This document shows positions 14,046-26,199 of a DNA stretch of 63,972 nt, one piece after another. The DNA comes from Hofstenia miamia. Lineage: Eukaryota; Xenacoelomorpha; Acoela. The stretch spans positions 2,209,917 through 2,273,888 of the forward strand of contig SCFE01000038.1 in NCBI GenBank assembly GCA_004352715.1, given 5' to 3'. The stretch's first letter is position 1; every line of letters starts with the position of its first letter. Under the pieces are notes generated by a model. It was given only the letters and a program-made list of their open reading frames with translations. It made no database searches and was not told the DNA's origin. A program made the position numbers and the translations under genes.

Positions 14046-14954
14046 GATAATCGCATCTACGTTCATCCGAACGCCTCCCTTATATTCTATGGCATTGAGC
14101 GGAAGGACGAGCTGCCGACTTATATATGCGTTGCGTCAAACATTCGTGGAATTGACTACAGGCCATTTAAACTAAAGATAACTGATGGTGAAATAACAGG
14201 TTCACGGTATTTGCCTTTGTATAGCTCAACGCCGATTCCAGAAAACATTCTTACAACAGTGAAAGATTCTGCTGAAGATTGGCACAGGAAGAATAAAAAC
14301 AGTATACATCCAAAGAATAAACCGTCATATCCTTCGTTTTCTACAACAACTTCCACTGAATTCTCAATTGAAGACAACAGTTTTCTCGATCCGTCTCAGC
14401 GTCCAATGGGGGACAGCGGTGACACAGACCGCACGCCTAAGGAAATCATGTCGAATGTTAGCGGCTTTAAGCAGCCTTTGGTTTTTATAATAAGCATTGT
14501 TTTTGGCTTTTTTGGAATTTTTATTTTCATAATATTTATTTTAACTGTTTATGTCTTATCATGTAAAGGAAAACGACATTCCAAGAACTGTACAACAACT
14601 GCATCCATTCCTACCAATGTTGTCATCAAATATCAGAACAAAAATGAAATCACACCAATGCTTGTAGCTTCAAACAAATTTTATAGTCAAAGCGATTCAT
14701 CTCCCAAAAGTAAACTTTTTTCAGAAACAAATGGAGGAGTTCAACATTCTCAAGAAGACATCCTCAACAGTATAGATGAAGATGATATTGAAACAACAAC
14801 TTCCCATTCGCTCAATAAATCTCCTGTTTTTCAAAGTGATGATGATTATTACCAATTCCAGCACAGCAGTAGTGTGGAGCAGAATTCAGAGTTCAGCTAT
14901 CTGCCCACAACCCTCGAAATGTTGGAGTTTTGCGAGAAGGAATCTGTTGTCTAA
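14046..14954 (+). CDS. terminal exon of an Ig-superfamily single-pass membrane receptor
   Basis: Open from an acceptor (tttag|gataat) at 14046 to TAA at 14954, about 302 residues. The first ~55 residues are the second half of an immunoglobulin-like domain: a strand-like stretch, then TYICVASN with the conserved Y-x-C of strand F, then a G-strand-like FKLKI. A Ser/Thr- and Pro-containing stalk of about 85 residues follows. Next is one strongly hydrophobic helix (FIISIVFGFFGIFIFIIFIL), a CKGKR basic stop-transfer, and a cytoplasmic tail of about 130 residues rich in Ser and Asp. The extreme C terminus is E-S-V-V, which fits a class I PDZ ligand (S/T-x-hydrophobic). No FnIII domain separates Ig and membrane. 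It resembles neuronal adhesion receptors, but the family is not identified. Upstream exons, with the signal peptide and the rest of the ectodomain, are not visible. Confidence 0.8.
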   Translation, partial: DNRIYVHPNASLIFYGIERKDELPTYICVASNIRGIDYRPFKLKITDGEITGSRYLPLYSSTPIPENILTTVKDSAEDWHRKNKNSIHPKNKPSYPSFSTTTSTEFSIEDNSFLDPSQRPMGDSGDTDRTPKEIMSNVSGFKQPLVFIISIVFGFFGIFIFIIFILTVYVLSCKGKRHSKNCTTTASIPTNVVIKYQNKNEITPMLVASNKFYSQSDSSPKSKLFSETNGGVQHSQEDILNSIDEDDIETTTSHSLNKSPVFQSDDDYYQFQHSSSVEQNSEFSYLPTTLEMLEFCEKESVV

Positions 14955-15054
14955 GTCCTCAGTGCCATTCGTGAAACCAAATTTTAATTGTCAATTTAAA
15001 ATGTTCCATTTCATTGTTTTTTTTATAAATTTGTAATTAAGTTATTTCATAAGA

Positions 15055-15060
15055 AATAAA
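15055..15060 (+). terminator. AATAAA polyadenylation signal of the Ig receptor
   Basis: First canonical AATAAA downstream of the receptor stop codon, 101 bases away. This distance suits a short 3' UTR. Confidence 0.5.
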
Positions 15061-18000
15061 TTATTTTTTGAATATTTTTTTCTCAGAATGAGACATTCAT
15101 ACGACTTTTATCAATATCAAGGTTTAAGTAAGCAGGAAGAAGAAAACTAGTTATCGCCTAAATACTAGAAATATTAGTCTTATAAATTCAATTTCTTAGT
15201 GATCGTTATCAATTGCTAAAGCAAGACTTAGTAGCTACAAAGAAAATTAAGTACTATTTACTAAGTTTTTGAATTTGTAAAGCAATTTATCACTTTTAAA
15301 GGTGTCACTGTGAATAGGGGCTTTAGTCACCCTTTATTCTGAAATGAAAACATTCAATGTTAAATGTTGCCTGATAAAAAATTTGAATCATGATGATTGT
15401 CTCCAATTCTCTAATAAGTTCAGCAACCTGTTCATTATCATTGTTTCAAATTTCTTGACTTATATATTACCTATCATCCCATCCAAAACTTGGTTGTTTT
15501 TTTTATTATCTGTACGATAATAATTTCGTAATTTCATCAATATATTTTCGTACACACTAATAATTCTATTTTTAATTTGCAATGCCATATCACATTATTA
15601 TAATTTCATTGTATGCTTAGTGAATTTAGAATATGTATATTTGTAAGCACTTTTTTGAAGTATATTAAGCCCCAATTCTCTCGCAAATTGAATTTGTGTG
15701 ATCACTGGTGAATGAAGGAATTCTTGAATCATGAATAATTGGAAGGCAAATGAAAGACTTTTTGTTAGAGACTGATAAGAATTGCACCAAAAAAACTGAA
15801 AAAATGTTTTAATGCTTTAAAATGATAGATAGTGGCAGGACATGCATTTCACCATGCAGTCTTACCTGTACTTTATCACAATGATTAATGCTTTTTTTTA
15901 CAAAATGCCTTTATAACTGCAGATTTATTACGAAGCATGACATTAGAATACAATTTCAATAGTTTGGTTCCATGATAGAGGGGATTATATGCATAATTAA
16001 ATCAATCAAAAGACATTTAATCAATGTATGCATATGAAATTTGTTAAGCTGTTATTTAGGTTATTGAAGAACAGCTACACATCTTTTCTTCATTATATTA
16101 TTAAAATTTTGGGGATTGTTAATCCAATCTCAAAAGTTTATTTTGTCGACTATGTATAAGAAATATATTCACTAAATGTTAAAAATGTATTTCGTTAAAA
16201 TGGAAAAAATAAACATTACAATATAGCACTAAAATCTTTCGGATTTATTAGGGTAAAATAAATAAAAGTTTGCTTTTTGTTAAAAATATTTAAACTTTTT
16301 TTACGTTTAATAACCTCAGAATTATTTTTGAAACATTACTTTGGCAATCGTACTATTATTAATGATTTTGAGTTAAAAATAAAATAAAATACATTTTGTG
16401 GTATTTTTACAATTAAGTATACTAATGGCTTTTTACAAAATTATTATCTTAACTAAAAATTTGCAGGACCAGTTTTTTTAGTCCGATCTCAAGAAGTTTG
16501 CTTTATTCCAGGTAGTTGCTAGCGTCCTTAGTTTCACTTCCACATATTAAGCTAGAAATTATATAATTGACAATTCTTTACCGAAGTTTTAACGCATCAA
16601 AGTAAATACGAAATTTATATTAATTGCTTAGAATACTTCTTGATATTATGAACAACTTTTGATCTTGGTTCCGAACCTGCTGAACCAGATATCGGTCATG
16701 CACACTTCTAAATATACGCCTAACATAATAGACTTTCAAAAATTGTTAAAAAAATTGCCTCACACTCAATCCAAATTCATTATTAATTGCTTGCTTTGAA
16801 ATATTGTGTAGAAAACTTAGTGACTGTTTATACCAAAGTAATGAATTTACTTAGAATGTCATCATCGCTCTTGGAGTAATTAATTATCACATTAATAACA
16901 CTGATCAACAGCAATTTTGAGGCGTCTGTTTGAAATACCATTTATGAGTAACTCCATTATGTTGAGTTGAAATGATTGAGATAACTACACAATTTGGTCT
17001 GTGCTCCTTTCATATTTGTCAGAAAAATAGTTTTCATCTGAAGCAGAATCGAAGACAAGTGGGAAATGGTATCTTCCAGTAGCACATCATTACCTCTTTT
17101 TCTTTTGCAGCTTATGATAAATTGGTCCTATAAATAAAAAAAATTCGCGTGCTTCAAAGTCACTAAATGGCTACCTTACATCTGGATCTTACTCATTGGT
17201 GTTTCTATTATATACATATATATATATATATAAATTGTTCTAATTATTCATATTTTTAAAAATACTTTATATTGATTTACAGATGTATAGTATATCTATT
17301 GAATACATTGTATAGTCACTTTATAGTTTTCCACAGAGCAAGAGAAACACGTAAGCGCAATCTGCCCATGCGATGTAAATGTGTAGTCTAATAATAATAT
17401 CTAACCCTAGTTTGGTTGCAACTGGCGACAGTAATGGCAATTGAAAACTCTGTGATAACAGTAAAAGCTTTTTTGTCGAAGGTGCCAAGCAAAGAAGGGT
17501 TTTTATATCATGTGGACTAAGTTTGAATTTGGCAGTCAAGGCCAAAATATTTTTGCTCGACTTCTGTCGATTATGGCAGTGATATACCAATCAACCAGCA
17601 GGCTTGCCGTTGTGTAGAATTTTAAGTTCTATTCTGCACACAACACAAAATTTCGTATGTGTATATGATAAAATTCAAAGTCATAAAATTTACAATTTTG
17701 CATTGATACAAAAAATTTATACATTAAATTATGTTTTTGTTTTCAACTTTCTTAGCAAGCTAGTTAATGAGTTATTTATGTCATGTAAATGAAGAAATTA
17801 TATTCACATGATTAGATATAGTTTTTCAAAATATGCTTTTTAGCAAATTTTAAATTTACAAATATTGCTATAACTTTACAGTTTTCACTCCTATGAGTCG
17901 AGTGTTATACTAAGTCTGATTTAAAGATTTATAAGATGCCATAGTCAGATAAACGTGTACATTGAGATACCAGTTAGAATTACACATCTCTTAGATTATT

Positions 18001-18766
18001 TTTTTAAATAAATTTGGGTGTACTCTTTTTGAAGCATTACAGAAAATATACATAGTTTAACAATTTTGCAGTTTTTTAAACCACTCACTCAGACCTACTA
18101 CTACATGTTCAACCCAACGGACTATATTGTAAGATTTTATAAAAAAACAAGGCAAAATCAAATACCTGATAACGATTGATGAACTAAAATATGTTCAAAG
18201 TACAGCAAACTTTATTACATTTACAAAAAATATTAGTACTCTTTTGAACAGCTAGTTTTAGTTTACCATGAAAAATTAAGCGCTAGTCATTAGAACTTTT
18301 GCAAATTATATAACCTTGCCTTCTCAGATTAGAATCAAGCATTTTGCATAATATATTAAATCCAAAATTTCTAAAAGTTGCCCACTGCGAGCGGAAATTT
18401 TAGACATTCTAGTCGCCATATGTGAAATCTTTCTAATGTTTTGTTTGTAAAAATAGTATTTTCACAGTCTACACTTATATCTACACTTATAGCTAACAAT
18501 CTTATCACAAGAATCATTAAATTGAAGAAATTAAGGACCATGGCTCTAAGAAACAGGGGCTCAGCCTCAGATAATCCATCGAGATGCACGCCCCTTCTCT
18601 TCTGTGACACATGATTCAATATTTGTACTAAAAACACATGAGCACTAAGATTTTATTGCTCCCAGTCCCAACAAATCCCATTGGATTTTTGTTCCAGTTT
18701 CTTTCCAAACCAGTCCTATGGCAATTTTTTGTCCCGTAGTTCCACCTCTGCTTACAATATTCTTTG
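15061..18766. other. no recognisable gene
   Basis: AT-rich, with a short (AT)n run at about 17215-17232. Open frames here, for example 17321-17590 on the minus strand, show no domain motif or plausible splice borders. Confidence 0.5.
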
Positions 18767-18768
18767 TA

Positions 18769-19674
18769 AGATGGGGTAGCTTTGAACACTTTTTTTGATT
18801 TTTTGAAATTCTTTAAAAAAATTATGTTACCCATGTTGCTGATGTCTACCCATGAACTGCAAAATAATTAGAATCGCTGTTCTCATACTTGTAGGAAATT
18901 AGAAAATTTTACTTTTAAGAAGTAAATCTCATTAAAAGCGGGGTAACATTGAACAGTTGATAATTCCAATAGAAATTTATTTATTTATCAAGAAACTGAA
19001 ACCAATATGAGGAAACACCTTCATAATATCAAATGTCATATAAAACACTTGTACTAGTGTATCAGAAAAATATAAAGTATGCAAGATGGCGTAGTTATTG
19101 GTAATTGTACAGATCACACTTGTAGAACGGATCTTAAGTAGAATCGTTGCACACTCCGCAATACCATTGAAGGCAGTCAATGCAGCGCACCCAGTCGGGT
19201 CCCGTGTATGTAGCGAACGTACACAGCAATTGTTGCACTCATCTCCAGTTCCAGAAGGATTGGAAGTTGAAGGGGCATCATTGTCAGAATTTGAAGCATT
19301 GGCACTGGCTTCTGGACCCCGGTTTCTCCAAGGGTTTCCGGTACCGGTACAACCGGGTGACTCAGAATGATTTTTCTTTCTTGTGTTGTCTTCTTCTTAC
19401 CAATTCCGCAGTGATTGCGAAGCTACTAGATAAGAGAAGCATTCAGAGAATACCCAATCTTTGTTGACGATTCAGAGCAGGTCGCATTAGTGGCTGCGGC
19501 ATCAGGAAGGTGCTTCAATGGCTCTTGTTGATTCAGAGGATACAATCCAGTTGCCTTGAACCCAGATTGAAGATTGACAGCGATGCTTTTCTTCACTTCT
19601 TGATATAGCTGATGTAATAAGACAGGAAAGCTCACCTGTTCAAAGTTATACCGATGTTCAAAGTTACCCCATCT
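18769..19674 (-). mobile_element. internally deleted pogo-like DNA transposon with TIRs and TA duplication
   Basis: The 20-bp ends are inverted repeats: AGATGGGGTAGCTTTGAACA at 18769-18788 and TGTTCAAAGTTACCCCATCT at 19655-19674, with one mismatch. Each is flanked by TA (18767-18768 and 19675-19676), as expected for the Tc1/mariner/pogo superfamily. Sub-terminal copies of the same motif lie at about 18938-18956 and 19637-19650. Length is 906 bp. On the minus strand it keeps only the C-terminal part of a transposase close to the 5' TIR. This is a deletion derivative that could have moved only with a transposase supplied from elsewhere. Confidence 0.8.
19426..19635 (-). pseudogene. C-terminal remnant of a pogo/jerky-like (DDE_1) transposase
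   Basis: About 69 residues including FPVLLHQLYQEVKKSIAVNL followed by SGFKATGLYPLN. This resembles the C-terminal segment after the DDE domain in pogo/jerky-type transposases of insects and other invertebrates, typically N-L-x-S-G-F-x-x-x-G-x-x-P. The catalytic core is absent. A Ser/Asn-rich region (EASANASNSDNDAPS and following) continues in another frame at lower coordinates, so the tail is also frameshifted. Confidence 0.65.
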
Positions 19675-19676
19675 TA

Positions 19677-22385
19677 CGGTACTTCCTGAGAATTATTGAG
19701 GCCCTCTAAATTTGATCACAAAATTTTTTCCCAAACAAAAACTTTGCATTGGGTGGATTTAGATAATGAAGAGTGCAAAAATTAATAATACGTTGTCACC
19801 AGTACTGCCTTAGTAAAAATTTTGGCCCCTCACTTATATTTTAATTTGGCAAAGTCTACTATCAAGATTTTTCAGTTGCAATGAAAATGAAATTCTTGTT
19901 TTCATTTAATTGTACTTTATAAAATGTTCGTATTTTTCCCTTTGCTTGCAGATCAGAGTTTTTCTAATTGCGATTGATATGATAGCAAATTGTCTAATAA
20001 TTTGTGCAGGTTTGGATTACAACAGGTTGATAACAAAAAATAAAAAAAAATTATTCATTAAATTTCTCATATTTACATGTATTTTTGAATCGTGCATTTA
20101 ATGCATTTGTTGTGCTGGGTTGTGTCTGTTGTGTGACAACAGTGTTTTACTGTTGTGTTGCGTTGGTTGCTGTGTGAAAAAGTTCGCACAGCGGCAAGCT
20201 TGTTAACCAGAGAGTTATCATTTTACTGTAAATCATATAGCACATTCGATTTTTCAGAGTATGTCCTCGCACTGTTTGCTCAAGCAAACATTCTTGTGAC
20301 CATCAGTTAAAAGTTTCTATGCAGCATCTCTATGAATTGGAAGCCCATGCTTTTTGCTGTTTTTTTGTAACCATCATATTTGGAACAGCTCACGTGTGTT
20401 GACCAGAGACCTTATGACCCGTGATCTAGGGTGAACCATGAAGTTCTGAACCCTACCTGTAAGAATATGCAAATGAACAAAAGTTGAAGCACAAATTGAA
20501 AGCAAGTGATTAATTAATAACTATTTAATAAATTTGTTTTTGTATCCAGAAGTGGCCCAATTGCCTTATTTCTTTGACCCTGACCCGAGCTGAACCGAGT
20601 AAAATGTGACCTGTTTAACATTAGACCCAAAAGATCCTTGACCCTTTTCCAACCCTAATAAAAAGCTACTTTATGTTAATAAAATTTTTTTAACAACTCG
20701 TCTTAATAATGAAATTTGCCTTCCTAAAAATTTGTTTTCATTTCAATTTGCAATCGATATGAAATTTTTTATGTCACAAAAAGCTAGGGCTCAATAAATC
20801 ATGGGGTCTTAAGAAATACCTGCATGAAAAATGGTTTAAGGTTTGTGCAAATTTAGCTATATCTATTAGTCCTTTAGTGCATATCGTTAATCACTGCATA
20901 AAACTAAATGCCATTCCATAAATGTTAAAATTAGGTTTTGTCACTCCCATATATATATATAAAATTGTCGACTAAAATTACTTTTCTGCAAAAATTTTTG
21001 AAAAATTTATATTTGACCAAATAAACAGTTATCTTCATAACAAATCAATTTTTTCGAATAATTGCAAAGGTCACTCAATAACTCTAATGAACAATGGAAG
21101 TCTTATCTCGATAGTAACAACCTTGCACTATTTGCACTGGCGATTTTTCCAAAGCATTATATTCCATTGACACTAATATTCAGTTTAAAAAAACAAGAAT
21201 ACATTGCTTTTGATGATAATATATAAATTTAACATGATGTTACTTAAGTGATTGACTTCAAAGTGAAAAATCGATGACAATTTTTTTAACTGGCGTAAAA
21301 TATACGAAAACAGTATACATATACAAGAAGTGGCGTCCAGTTATTCACATAGTTACGCTATTATAAATGATCTGTAGTTAAATAAATAGTCTAATTAAAC
21401 AATTATTTAATCTGAAAAATAGGTAAACTATATAGTTTAATGAGGTACGAGCACTTTTCATAGGGAAATGGACAAATTTTTACCTCGGTTGACGAAAAAC
21501 GCAGAACGATACTTTTTTTGCTGAAGAAAGTACGACAAGCATATTTTCTCTGGTTGAAAGAACAGTTCTCTTTTCCTACCATCACCAGCCAAATCCGGAT
21601 GATGTTCTTCCAAATTTGCTTAACCATATTTTGTTATTATTTTACAAATAAATGAGTCTTACACATAAAAGGTTTTTGTATGTGTGCGGTTCTATGGACC
21701 GCTTAGTTAACCTATATAATTAAATAACTACAAGGTTTTTTCATTATATGTTAAATTGAAACGTCAACAATTCATAGCATAACTTGCTGATGATACGTAT
21801 ATTCAAGCATGATAATCAGATAGAAAATGTTCCCTCTGCTAAAATAGCGTGCAGTAAATAGGTTTGCTTTTCAAAAAAATAATCGATAACAAATTTTTTG
21901 AGAACCTAAATTACTAAAGTTGAAAAGTTTAAATATCTTGTATTAACATTTGAAACCAAATTTATATATTGGAATCAAATATACTTATTATTACTCAAAA
22001 TCGCAATGGGAGTAAGATCTATTTTTCATGCAATAAGTTTGGTAAATGCCAAAAGGAAATTAATGCGTTGATAAACTAACCCTTTCAAAAATTCCTTTTC
22101 TGCTTAACGATTGAACTTGGAAATTATTTTTTTGCCAACTGAAACATAACTAATCAAAAATCTATACAATTTAAGAGTAAAATCATTGTGACTACCTCCG
22201 TTAACAATATGTCCTTAAGAGTGGCCTCTGCCATGGAGAAAGATTTTGTTTTTTAATTTGCATAAACTGGTTAAATGGAAACTCTTAATCCATCAATATA
22301 TTTTGGTTTTTTCTGTACATTATGCTGTTATTAAGGCATTAACAGTAGAAAATCCGAGCGGTCAAATTTGACCACTTTGCACAAT
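19677..22385. other. no recognisable gene
   Basis: AT-rich. A minus-strand frame of 74 codons at 21403-21627 and a GT-rich patch at 20100-20200 with small hairpins were examined; neither has recognisable homology. Confidence 0.5.
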
Positions 22386-22389
22386 CTTA

Positions 22390-22832
22390 AATGCATTATT
22401 AATGCCTCACGTAATGAAAATATTAATAGAGCATAATTCCAGATCAAAGCACTATACCTGCATTAAAAATAGAAAAAAGGTTTTGCAAAAATCATTCATT
22501 GATACCGTTATTCAAACTTGGAACTCATTACCTAAAGAGATAAGGATAATTGAAAAATTGCAAGCTTTTAAGAAGCACATTAATATTTTCCTTAAGCAAA
22601 AGTATATCTCGGGTAAAGCATGGTTAGGATACAAGTTTTACAATAATGATAATACAACATGTTGTTCTTGAAATGCTGATAGTAATTTATCCCTAGCCTG
22701 GTAGATTTATTGTATATAGAGCCTTATCCTATTGTTTGTGTTTGTATGTATATTAGACGACGCTATTCAGATAAATTACCAGTTTATAATTGTTAATATT
22801 TACCTGAATAAAAAATATCTTATCTTATCTTA
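22390..22832 (+). mobile_element. 5'-truncated LINE 3' end with (ATCTT)n-type tail
   Basis: A plus-strand frame (22402-22671) contains KSFIDTVIQTWNSLPKEIRI followed by FKKHINIFL. This is the characteristic C-terminal segment (WNSLPxxIR...FKxxL) of CR1/Jockey-like LINE ORF2 proteins. The stop codon is followed by a ~150-base 3' UTR ending in ATCTTATCTTATCTTA, the short tandem tail typical of some LINEs. The upstream reverse transcriptase is missing (5' truncation). The tail ends exactly where the left arm of the inverted duplication begins. Confidence 0.8.
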
Positions 22833-24275
22833 AAGAAAAAAATTGGAAAAAACACTGAAGTGTGTGTTTTCTCACTAATTTTACCAGAAGATAGTATAAA
22901 TAACAAAATTTAGCCTAATATTAGAATATACCAAATCTAGAAAGAGACATCATCTTGAAAAAAAATAAATGATGATTTAATGAAAAAGAAAAAGTAACAT
23001 ATAAATATTTTAAACTCTTTAGAATTATACACATTAATTTGACCACATAAACAAAGAAATCCCAAATGAGTAAAGTTTTTGATAAATTTCATTAACGGCA
23101 TTTTTTCTGTTTGTTGAAAATTTAATTTCACCCTAAAAAAATTGATAAGCATATTTCTAACAATTTTTTTGTATTTGATAATATATGTAATTGATAGGTC
23201 CACAGATTTAAGGTTATGTGAGAATGTGTGGATTTATTACAGACACAAAAATGCTCAAATTTCACTTAAGAGAAGACTTCAATGTACTTTTTTTAAATAA
23301 TTAGTAGGAAGCACTATGATTTCATAGAAAAAAATTAATAAACATTGTAATATTTTGTAACAATGTCTCATGTTAATGCTACAGTGCAAATGTTACAATT
23401 TCATTTTTTAGTCCATATTGTAAAGATATCAAAATATTTTTGAAACTCAAAAATGTTGATTTTTTATGACTGATGAATGTTACACTTTTAATTAATCTAT
23501 CTAACCTGCTGCAAGTATTCAGTATTCTTATACTAAATCAACTCAGTAGCTAAGCTACATTTTTTTCACGGACCTCATGGCATTTCATACTAACGAAAGT
23601 TAGCATAAAAATCAATAGCACAACTTGATGACAAAATATGTTTTTAGTTATTGTGAGGAATTTTGGGATTGTGTTCCCAAAAGTAAAAGAATAACATTCT
23701 AAATGTTATTATCCATCAGAAACATATAAGTTAAGCATCAATTATAACTTGAGAAACATGCACCAAACCTTGACAGTAAAACCTTAACGAGTTGTAGCAG
23801 TCAATCAACGAGTTCTAAGTGAAATCCTGTCTCGTTCAAAGTAGCGAGGCTATAACTCTATCTATTGCTGTCAGTATTGAAAGGATAGACGCTGTGTAAA
23901 AATAGAAGTGACTCGAATTTCATGGACTTTGCCCATTTTGTGAAGTCCATTTGAAAGTGACTCAATATATTTTCTTTCTTTAATTCTGCCTTGAGGCATC
24001 ATTCAAGAATTACCAGGCTTCCACTCACAAAAGATTGCAAACCGGGTGGGACAGTTCCCAATTTAAAACCTAATCTTGCCTACCCATGCAAAATTTGTCA
24101 CTTTGCTTACACCATTGGCAATTTTATTAGTATTTAATTTATTTAATCGCTGCTCTTAAGTACTAGTGTTATTTACAGTATGGTAATCTGTTTGTGCATT
24201 ACTGCATCTTTTTGCAACTGTAATAAATTTTTTATAATATCTTTGGTAGTGCCTGATTTAGGCCTTAAATTTTAC

Positions 24276-24547
24276 TTTGCGGTTATGAAAATTGAAAAAA
24301 CTTGCCAATTTAGCTGTCTGCCAAAATTCATTTGCTTGTGACGTCGCGCTCTTTCCAACACAGGGGAAAAAATAAGCTTGCACGGCACCTGTAGAAATAT
24401 TGAAGTGGTATGCAGCATTGAAATAGTTAGTAAGAAAATTTGGATCAATGCTGCCATAACTCAGCCAAACTCTTATTATAACGCGGTCTATTCCTACTTG
24501 ACTTAAGCACTGAAATGTATCAATTGATACGTAAGAGGCGAAATCTA
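24276..24547 (-). pseudogene. GH25 lysozyme N-terminal exon, copy A (no downstream exons)
   Basis: On the minus strand an acceptor (cttgcag) is followed by an exon encoding VDFASYVSIDTFQCL, then the segment with SYGSIDPNFLTNYFNAAYHF, then QAYFFPCVGKSATSQANEFW. This is the first half of a GH25 (Chalaropsis-type) lysozyme barrel as found in nematodes and amoebae; the Asp of VDFASY sits where the family has an active-site Asp. The exon is open up to a donor (cgcaaa|gtaaaa) in phase 0. The next two exons, present in the plus-strand copy at 44024-44441, are deleted here, so no enzyme can be made. This copy reads VGIDRVIIRVWLSY where the other copies read EGLDRVIIRGWRSY. Confidence 0.85.
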
Positions 24548-25019
24548 CTGCAAGCGAACAGTATGAAAAACCTGAAAATCTTAAATTGAAAGAAATGCAA
24601 TATTTTCCAGCAAAGAACCCGTTTTTTCCAAATTTCAATTGCTAAATGTGCCCCAGTTAACATTATTTTAATAAGCATTGTGAAAAGAACATAAAATTGT
24701 ACAGTACTAGAAAAAAGAATTCATCCACCCATGAGTTGTCATAAATATTTCTAAGAAATGGACCCCAAGTATGTCAAAGTTATTTTGAAATTAGATTTGG
24801 TGCTGCATAAAGAGGAATTCATCAATGTTTAGACATAATTATTACTATTTACTTTAAATCTCCAGGAGAAATGCTACGATTCTTGTAGTTAGCTAATGCA
24901 TCAATTATTAATTTATGTATCTTATTTTGAATTTAATTTTTTNTACTGCATCTTTTTGCAACTGTAATAAATTTTTTATAATATCTTTGGTAGTGCCTGA
25001 TTTAGGCCTTAAATTTTAC

Positions 25020-25234
25020 TTTGCGGTTATGAAAATTGAAAAAACTTGCCAATTTAGCTGTCTGCCAAAATTCATTTGCTTGTGACGTCGCGCTCTTTCC
25101 AACACAGGGGAAAAAATAAGCTTGCACGGCACCTGTAGAAATATTGAAGTGGTATGCAGCATTGAAATAGTTAGTAAGAAAATTTGGATCAATGCTGCCA
25201 TAACTCCGCCAACCTCTTATTATAACGCGGTCTA
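25020..25234 (-). pseudogene. GH25 lysozyme N-terminal exon, copy B (5'-truncated)
   Basis: Near-identical to the 3' part of copy A from RVIIRGWRSY onwards, including the donor. The 5' part of the exon is removed by a deletion joining the exon at 25234 to upstream flank (tctagaaaaaagaattc). It follows a single N at 24943, so its position beside copy A may be an assembly join. Confidence 0.85.
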
Positions 25235-25371
25235 GAAAAAAGAATTCATCCACCCATGAGTTGTCATAAATATTTCTAAGAAATGGACCCCAAGAAGGTC
25301 ATAGTTATTTTTTAATTATATTTGGAGTTCCAGAAAGAGGAATTAATCAANNNNNNNNNNNNNNNNNNNNN

Positions 25372-25551
25372 AAAAATAAGCTTGCACGGCACCAGTGGAA
25401 ATATTGAAGTGGTATGCAGCATTAAAATAGTTAGTAAGAAAATTTGGATCAATGCTGCCATAACTCCGCCAACCTCTTATTATAACGCGGTCTAGTCCTT
25501 CTTGACTTAAGCACTGAAATGTATCAATTGATACGTAAGAGGCGAAATCTA
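25372..25551 (-). pseudogene. GH25 lysozyme N-terminal exon, copy C (3' part lost in gap)
   Basis: Starts at the same acceptor as copy A and runs through QAYF before entering the 21-N gap (25351-25371). It shares EGLDRVIIRGWRSY and other bases with the plus-strand copy at 42905, making it the closest relative of that gene among the left-arm copies. Confidence 0.85.
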
Positions 25552-26199
25552 CTGCAAGCGAACAGTATGAAAAACCTGAAAATCTTAAATTGAAAGAAAT
25601 GCAATATTTTCCAGCAAAGAACCCGTTTTTTCCAAATTTCAATTGCTAAATGTGCCCCAGTTAACATTATTTTAATAAGCATTGTGAAAAGAACATAAAA
25701 TTGTACAGTACTGGAAAAAAGAATTCATCCACCCATGATTTGTCATAAATATTTCTAAGAAATGGACGCCAAGAATGTCATAGGTATTTTGAAATTAGAT
25801 TTGGTGTTGCAGAAAGAGGAATTCATCAATGTTTAGACATAATTATTACTGTTTACTTTAAATCTCCAGGAGAAATGCTACGATTCTTGTAGTTAGCTAA
25901 TGCATCAATTATTAATTTATGTATCTTATTTTGAATTTAATTTTTTCGGATTTGCTCACTTGTTAAAATTTTTTCAGTTGGCCGAATACATTTTTCAAAT
26001 AAAAGTTTTCTAATTTTAATTAAAAATTAATAGCCAATTGCTATTTTACATATTTTATTGTATTAGACATACAAATTTTTCTTTCTTAATCAAAGTAACA
26101 CTTAGTTATAATTTTAGGCACACTCTATCCAATGAATGTTTATTATTTATTCAAAATAGCAAGGTTTTCGAATATATATTTCCAGTACTGTATATTAAC

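Noticed and set aside
19098-19467. Two overlapping plus-strand frames of 90-95 codons
   Set aside because: They are the antisense of the pogo-like transposase tail and of sequence inside that element.
22937-23203. Minus-strand 88-codon frame and its plus-strand partner at 43753-43980
   Set aside because: They correspond to each other only because they lie in the inverted arms. The sequence is intron of the lysozyme gene, with AT-driven composition.
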